A DNA stretch of 9,978 bases. It comes from Thermoprotei archaeon (GTDB taxonomy: Archaea > Thermoproteota > Thermoprotei > QMSL01 > B3-G16). The notes beneath the pieces were generated by a model that saw nothing but the letters and a program-made list of their open reading frames with translations, did not search any database and was not told the DNA's origin. A program made the translations under genes and the position numbers. Below, piece after piece: positions 7,521-9,978 of this stretch. The stretch is from contig JAGGUS010000301.1 of NCBI GenBank assembly GCA_021158375.1, positions 1 to 9,978 on the forward strand, written 5' to 3'. Numbering within the stretch: the first letter of the stretch is position 1; each line of letters begins with the position of its first letter.

Positions 7521-7973
7521 ATGTCCTCTACTTCAGCTCAAGAAGTAGTAGTAATAGATGCTGAGAATCTAATACTCGGTAGGCTTGCAAGCATCGTAGC
7601 AAAACTACTTCTAAGTGGGAAAAAAGTAGTGATCGTAAACGCTGAGAAGTCCGTAGTAGTAGGCAATCCTCGTCGAATAATAGAACGCTTTAAACGACGA
7701 GTACAATTACGTACTCATTATAACCCAGAAAAAACAGGCCCTAAGATTCCACGTAGACCTGATGGCATACTAAGGCGGGCTATAAGGGGAATGTTGCCAC
7801 GAAAGACTCCTAGAGGTCGTAAGGCTTTTAAGAGATTACGTGTTTATATGGGTATACCGCCAGAATACGAAAAAATACCTAAGATAAAGCCCTATGAAGC
7901 AACATTAAAAAATGGTCAGAAGGAGTTCATATATCTGGAGGAATTATCTAAACAGCTAGGATGGGTTAGGTGA
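7521..7973 (+). CDS. rpl13: Large ribosomal subunit protein uL13
   Basis: 50S subunit protein. 150 residues from ATG 7521, which has GGTGGT at 7511-7516 as SD; an in-frame GTG at 7512 lies inside that SD and is rejected. Conserved features: VIDAENLILGRLASIVAKLL (11-30), VVIVNAEKSVVVGNP (36-50), and the signature block RAIRGMLPRKTPRGRKAF from residue 86, then YMGIPPEYE. Short archaeal/eukaryotic-type uL13. One base separates it from rpl18e and six from rps9. Confidence 0.96.
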   Translation: MSSTSAQEVVVIDAENLILGRLASIVAKLLLSGKKVVIVNAEKSVVVGNPRRIIERFKRRVQLRTHYNPEKTGPKIPRRPDGILRRAIRGMLPRKTPRGRKAFKRLRVYMGIPPEYEKIPKIKPYEATLKNGQKEFIYLEELSKQLGWVR

Positions 7974-7979
7974 TATTAA

Positions 7980-8381
7980 ATGACTAGAATAGTAATAGCG
8001 GTTGGAAAGAAAAAATCTGCGATAGCTAGAGCAGTCATAAAGCCAGGTAAAGGTCGAGTTAGAATTAACAATATACCAGTAGAAATATATACTCCTGAAA
8101 TGGCCAGATGGAAGATTTTAGAACCATTATTACTTGCTGGAGACCTACGTAATAAAGTAGATATATATGTTAACGTGAAAGGCGGTGGCTGGATGGGGCA
8201 AGCAACTGCTGCACGAATGGCAATAGCTCGTGGTCTTATTGAATGGTCTCAATCAGAGGAGCTAAAGAAGATCTACCTAGAGTATGACCGCAGTATGTTA
8301 GCTGGAGACCCTAGAAGGCCAGAGCCCAAGAAGCCAAGAGGTAGATCTGCTAGATCTAAGAGGCAGAAGAGCTATCGTTAG
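7980..8381 (+). CDS. rps9: Small ribosomal subunit protein uS9
   Basis: 30S protein whose C-terminal tail reaches the P-site tRNA. 133 residues. It has VGKKKSAIARAVIKPGKGRVRIN at the N-terminus, GGGWMGQATAARMAIARGL at 68-86, and the basic tail (RSARSKRQKSYR) ending in the almost universal Lys/Arg-rich terminus. GGTGAT at 7969-7974 is the SD, 5 nt from the ATG. It is the last plus-strand gene of the cluster; the next gene, rpoN, faces it on the minus strand 28 nt away. Confidence 0.97.
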   Translation: MTRIVIAVGKKKSAIARAVIKPGKGRVRINNIPVEIYTPEMARWKILEPLLLAGDLRNKVDIYVNVKGGGWMGQATAARMAIARGLIEWSQSEELKKIYLEYDRSMLAGDPRRPEPKKPRGRSARSKRQKSYR

Positions 8382-8409
8382 AGCTTCTTTAAAATCAAAA
8401 CAGAAAGTT
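8382..8409. terminator. Convergent rps9/rpoN intergenic region with putative T-rich terminators
   Basis: The 28 nt between the two stop codons read TTCTTT (plus strand) after rps9. On the minus strand, downstream of rpoN, they read TTTTGATTTT (complement of 8391-8400). Archaeal intrinsic termination uses such U-runs without a required hairpin. No clear stem-loop is visible. The minus-strand signal for rpoN is the better one; the plus-strand tract for rps9 is short. Confidence 0.4.
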
Positions 8410-8637
8410 TTACTTCCTAAATTTCTCCGTAGCTTTAATGCGCACTTCTTCAAATTTCAATATTTCGTCTATTATCTCTACGTGACTAAGAAACATTCGC
8501 CTACAGCAGTACCTCTTAATACCAAGATCATCTAATACTTTTTTCGGGTCCTCTCCCTGGCTTACTCTCCTAGCAAATTCTTCCCACTTATCTCCGATTA
8601 AAGCTCCACAAGTAAAGCATCTAACAGGAATTATCAT
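8410..8637 (-). CDS. rpoN: DNA-directed RNA polymerase subunit N (Rpo10)
   Basis: Small zinc-binding RNAP subunit, homologue of eukaryotic Rpb10, which helps anchor the D/L platform to the large subunits. 75 residues, a little longer than the roughly 65 usual. The N-terminus MIIPVRCFTCGALIGDKWEEF is diagnostic. The zinc site is C7, C10, C44, C45 (CX2C and the atypical CC pair in RYCCRRMFLSH), all present. The extra length is a charged tail (VRIKATEKFRK). Orientation is opposite to all neighbours, whereas in many archaea it follows rps9 on the same strand, with rpoK after it. No strong SD precedes the start; the predicted leader is short, so leaderless initiation is likely. Confidence 0.97.
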   Translation of the reverse strand: MIIPVRCFTCGALIGDKWEEFARRVSQGEDPKKVLDDLGIKRYCCRRMFLSHVEIIDEILKFEEVRIKATEKFRK

Positions 8638-8666
8638 TTTACAACCCTATAGTCTTTTAGCAACAC

Positions 8667-8676
8667 TTAAATTTAA
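8667..8676. promoter_or_regulatory. Palindromic TATA-like element, putative bidirectional promoter for rpoN (-) and rps2 (+)
   Basis: TTAAATTTAA is a perfect 10-bp palindrome in the 74-nt space between the divergent starts. On the plus strand initiation would fall near 8697, leaving about 15 nt of leader with a GAGGT SD (8700-8704) before the rps2 ATG at 8712. On the minus strand it would fall near 8645, about 8 nt before the rpoN ATG. The minus direction has the better BRE-like flank (GCGAAAGG just upstream). Separate promoters overlapping this box are also possible. Confidence 0.55.
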
Positions 8677-8711
8677 CCTTTCGCTCCTTATTTTCTGCAG
8701 AGGTAGATTAT

Positions 8712-9377
8712 ATGAGCTCACCTAAAGAGAAGCCTGAAGGTCAGGATCTATTAGTTCCATTGGAGACATACTTGGCGGCAGGCGTACGTATAGGTACGCA
8801 TATAAAGACAAAGGTCATGGAACGTTTTATCTATGGTGTAAGGCCTGACGGCTTATACGTAATCAATGTAAGGCTATTAGATGAACGTATTCGTATTGCT
8901 GCGAAAATGATCGCACGTTATGATCCAAATACTATAGTTGCGGTATCTGCCAGACAATATGGTTATCAACCAGTGAAAGCATTTTGTTCGTTTACAGGAG
9001 CGATACCAATAGTGGGGCGTTTCGTTCCAGGCACATTTACGAATCCAAGCCTTCCGAATTATCTAGAGCCATCACTGCTTTTAGCTTCAGATCCCAGAGC
9101 AGATAGCCAAGCTATCGATGAGGCTGCAGAAGTAGGGATTCCCGTAATAGCTTTATGCGATACTGATAACTTCTGTGAATATGTAGATTTAATAATCCCT
9201 GTGAATAACAAAGGAAGGCGTTCTTTAGCTTTAGTCTACTGGCTCTTAGCAAGACAAGTGCTAAGAGAGCGTGGTGAACTAGGTCCTGACGAGGATCTAC
9301 CAGTACCTGTAGAACACTTTGAAACAAAAATAGTAAGTAGCATAACAGCGGAGATGGCAAGTAGGAAAAGGAGTTGA
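8712..9377 (+). CDS. rps2: Small ribosomal subunit protein uS2
   Basis: 30S protein of archaeal/eukaryotic (SA/RPSA) type. 221 residues. Conserved blocks: LETYLAAGVRIGTHIKTK near the N-terminus, FIYGVRPDGLYVINVR, PGTFTNP at 106-112, the signature DPRADSQAIDEAAEVGIPVI from 127, CDTDN, and NNKGRRSLALVYWLLARQVL. The ATG at 8712 is supported by GAGGT at 8700-8704 (7 nt away). It is the first gene of a plus-strand unit with the MEMO-family gene 5 nt downstream, a pairing recurrent in archaea, where enolase and mevalonate kinase often lie nearby. Confidence 0.97.
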   Translation: MSSPKEKPEGQDLLVPLETYLAAGVRIGTHIKTKVMERFIYGVRPDGLYVINVRLLDERIRIAAKMIARYDPNTIVAVSARQYGYQPVKAFCSFTGAIPIVGRFVPGTFTNPSLPNYLEPSLLLASDPRADSQAIDEAAEVGIPVIALCDTDNFCEYVDLIIPVNNKGRRSLALVYWLLARQVLRERGELGPDEDLPVPVEHFETKIVSSITAEMASRKRS

Positions 9378-9382
9378 GGTAA

Positions 9383-9978
9383 ATGCGGATAAGGAAACCT
9401 GCAGTAGCAGGTCTTTTTTATGAAGGAACTCCAGAGTCATTGAAGAAGAGACTTGAATGGTGTTTTAAGCACAAACTAGGCCCTGGTAAGTTACCTAAGG
9501 TTAATCCACAAGGTTCTAGAAGAATAGTAGGGTTAATAGTTCCTCATGCAGGGTATATGTATTCTGGACCTGTAGCTGCTAATGCCTATTACGCACTAGC
9601 CTTAGACGGTATTCCCGAAATCTTCATTATACTTGGTCCTAATCATCAAGGAGTAGGTTCATTAATAGCTACATGTGAATCTGAAGTATGGCAAACACCA
9701 TTAGGTGACGTGCTTGTAGATACCCGCTTAGCTAAGGAAATAGTTAAGGAGAGCGGCATAGTGGATATCGATGATGAGGCACATAAATATGAACACTCCA
9801 TTGAAGTTCAACTACCATTTCTACAGTACATATACGAAAGTAACTTCAAAATAGTGCCCATAGCTATGATGCTTCAAGATATGGAGTCATCTAGAATACT
9901 GGGTAATGCCTTAGCTAAAGTCCTTAAGGAGTCTAATGCTGTAATCATAGCCAGTAGTGATTTTACGCACTATGAACC
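9383..9978 (+). CDS. MEMO1-family protein (AmmeMemoRadiSam system protein B-like), 3' truncated by window
   Basis: No stop codon occurs before the window end; 198 codons are visible of a family that is usually about 280-300 residues. The start ATG at 9383 follows rps2 by 5 nt, with GGAGTTGAGGT just upstream. MEMO family signatures are clear: RKPAVAGLFYEGTPESL at the N-terminus, PHAGYMYSGPVAA from 54, GPNHQG at 85-90, EHSIEVQLPFLQ from 137, and SSDFTHYE at 191-198. H55 and H88 align with metal-ligand histidines described for human MEMO1 (H49, H81); the third ligand, a cysteine, would lie beyond the window. The fold resembles class III extradiol dioxygenases. The role in archaea is not established, though adjacency to rps2 and mevalonate-pathway genes is recurrent. 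Cytosolic; no signal peptide. Confidence 0.93.
   Translation, partial: MRIRKPAVAGLFYEGTPESLKKRLEWCFKHKLGPGKLPKVNPQGSRRIVGLIVPHAGYMYSGPVAANAYYALALDGIPEIFIILGPNHQGVGSLIATCESEVWQTPLGDVLVDTRLAKEIVKESGIVDIDDEAHKYEHSIEVQLPFLQYIYESNFKIVPIAMMLQDMESSRILGNALAKVLKESNAVIIASSDFTHYE

Noticed and set aside
8340..8362. Short direct repeat AGATCTGCTAGATCT near the end of rps9
   Set aside because: It encodes the basic RSARSKR tail of uS9; repeated Arg-Ser codons explain it.
9112..9360. 82-codon minus-strand frame inside rps2
   Set aside because: Antisense shadow of a strongly conserved uS2 region; no SD or promoter.
1..9978. tRNA or rRNA genes, CRISPR arrays, insertion sequences, attachment sites
   Set aside because: None seen: nearly the whole window is coding, the longest non-coding gap is 74 nt, and no array-like or terminal inverted repeats were found by eye.

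Overview
This is a stretch of archaeal chromosome. RNA polymerase (RNAP) and ribosomal protein genes are packed almost without gaps. The largest RNAP subunit is split into A' and A'' genes, the ribosomal proteins are of archaeal/eukaryotic type (eL30, eL18), there is a stand-alone two-KH NusA, and ribosome binding sites are GGAGGTG / GGTGAT. These place it firmly in Archaea. Heavy use of ATA (Ile) and AGA/AGG (Arg) codons, and a subunit D with two complete [4Fe-4S]-type cysteine motifs, fit a thermophilic crenarchaeal-type (Thermoproteota) organism. I cannot name a genus from the sequence.

Layout. Positions 1-5850 (+) hold the RNAP core operon: 3' part of rpoB, rpoA1, rpoA2, rpl30e, nusA. These genes overlap or abut, with each Shine-Dalgarno (SD) inside the end of the preceding gene, which suggests translational coupling. 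A 41-nt gap with a TATA-like box (5851-5891) precedes rps12. After rps12 the order runs directly into rpoD, rpl18e, rpl13 and rps9 (to 8381). The genes that usually follow rps12 (rps7, EF-1alpha, rps10) and those that usually precede rpoD (rps13, rps4, rps11) are absent at this junction.

From 8410 to 8637 rpoN lies on the minus strand, convergent with rps9 and divergent from rps2. In many archaea rpoN is co-directional with rps9 and followed by rpoK; rpoK is not seen here. The 74-nt rpoN/rps2 intergenic region carries a palindromic TATA-like element that could serve both directions. rps2 (8712-9377) is followed after 5 nt by a MEMO-family gene that runs off the window end.

How it works together: five RNAP subunits (B, A', A'', D, N), the transcription factor NusA and six ribosomal proteins (eL30, uS12, eL18, uL13, uS9, uS2) are encoded together, the usual coupling of transcription and translation machinery. 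There is no mobile element, CRISPR array, RNA gene or defence island. I found no new system. What merits a second look is the gene order (rps12-rpoD junction, inverted rpoN, missing rpoK), the cysteine motifs in subunits A' and D, and the two intergenic promoters.
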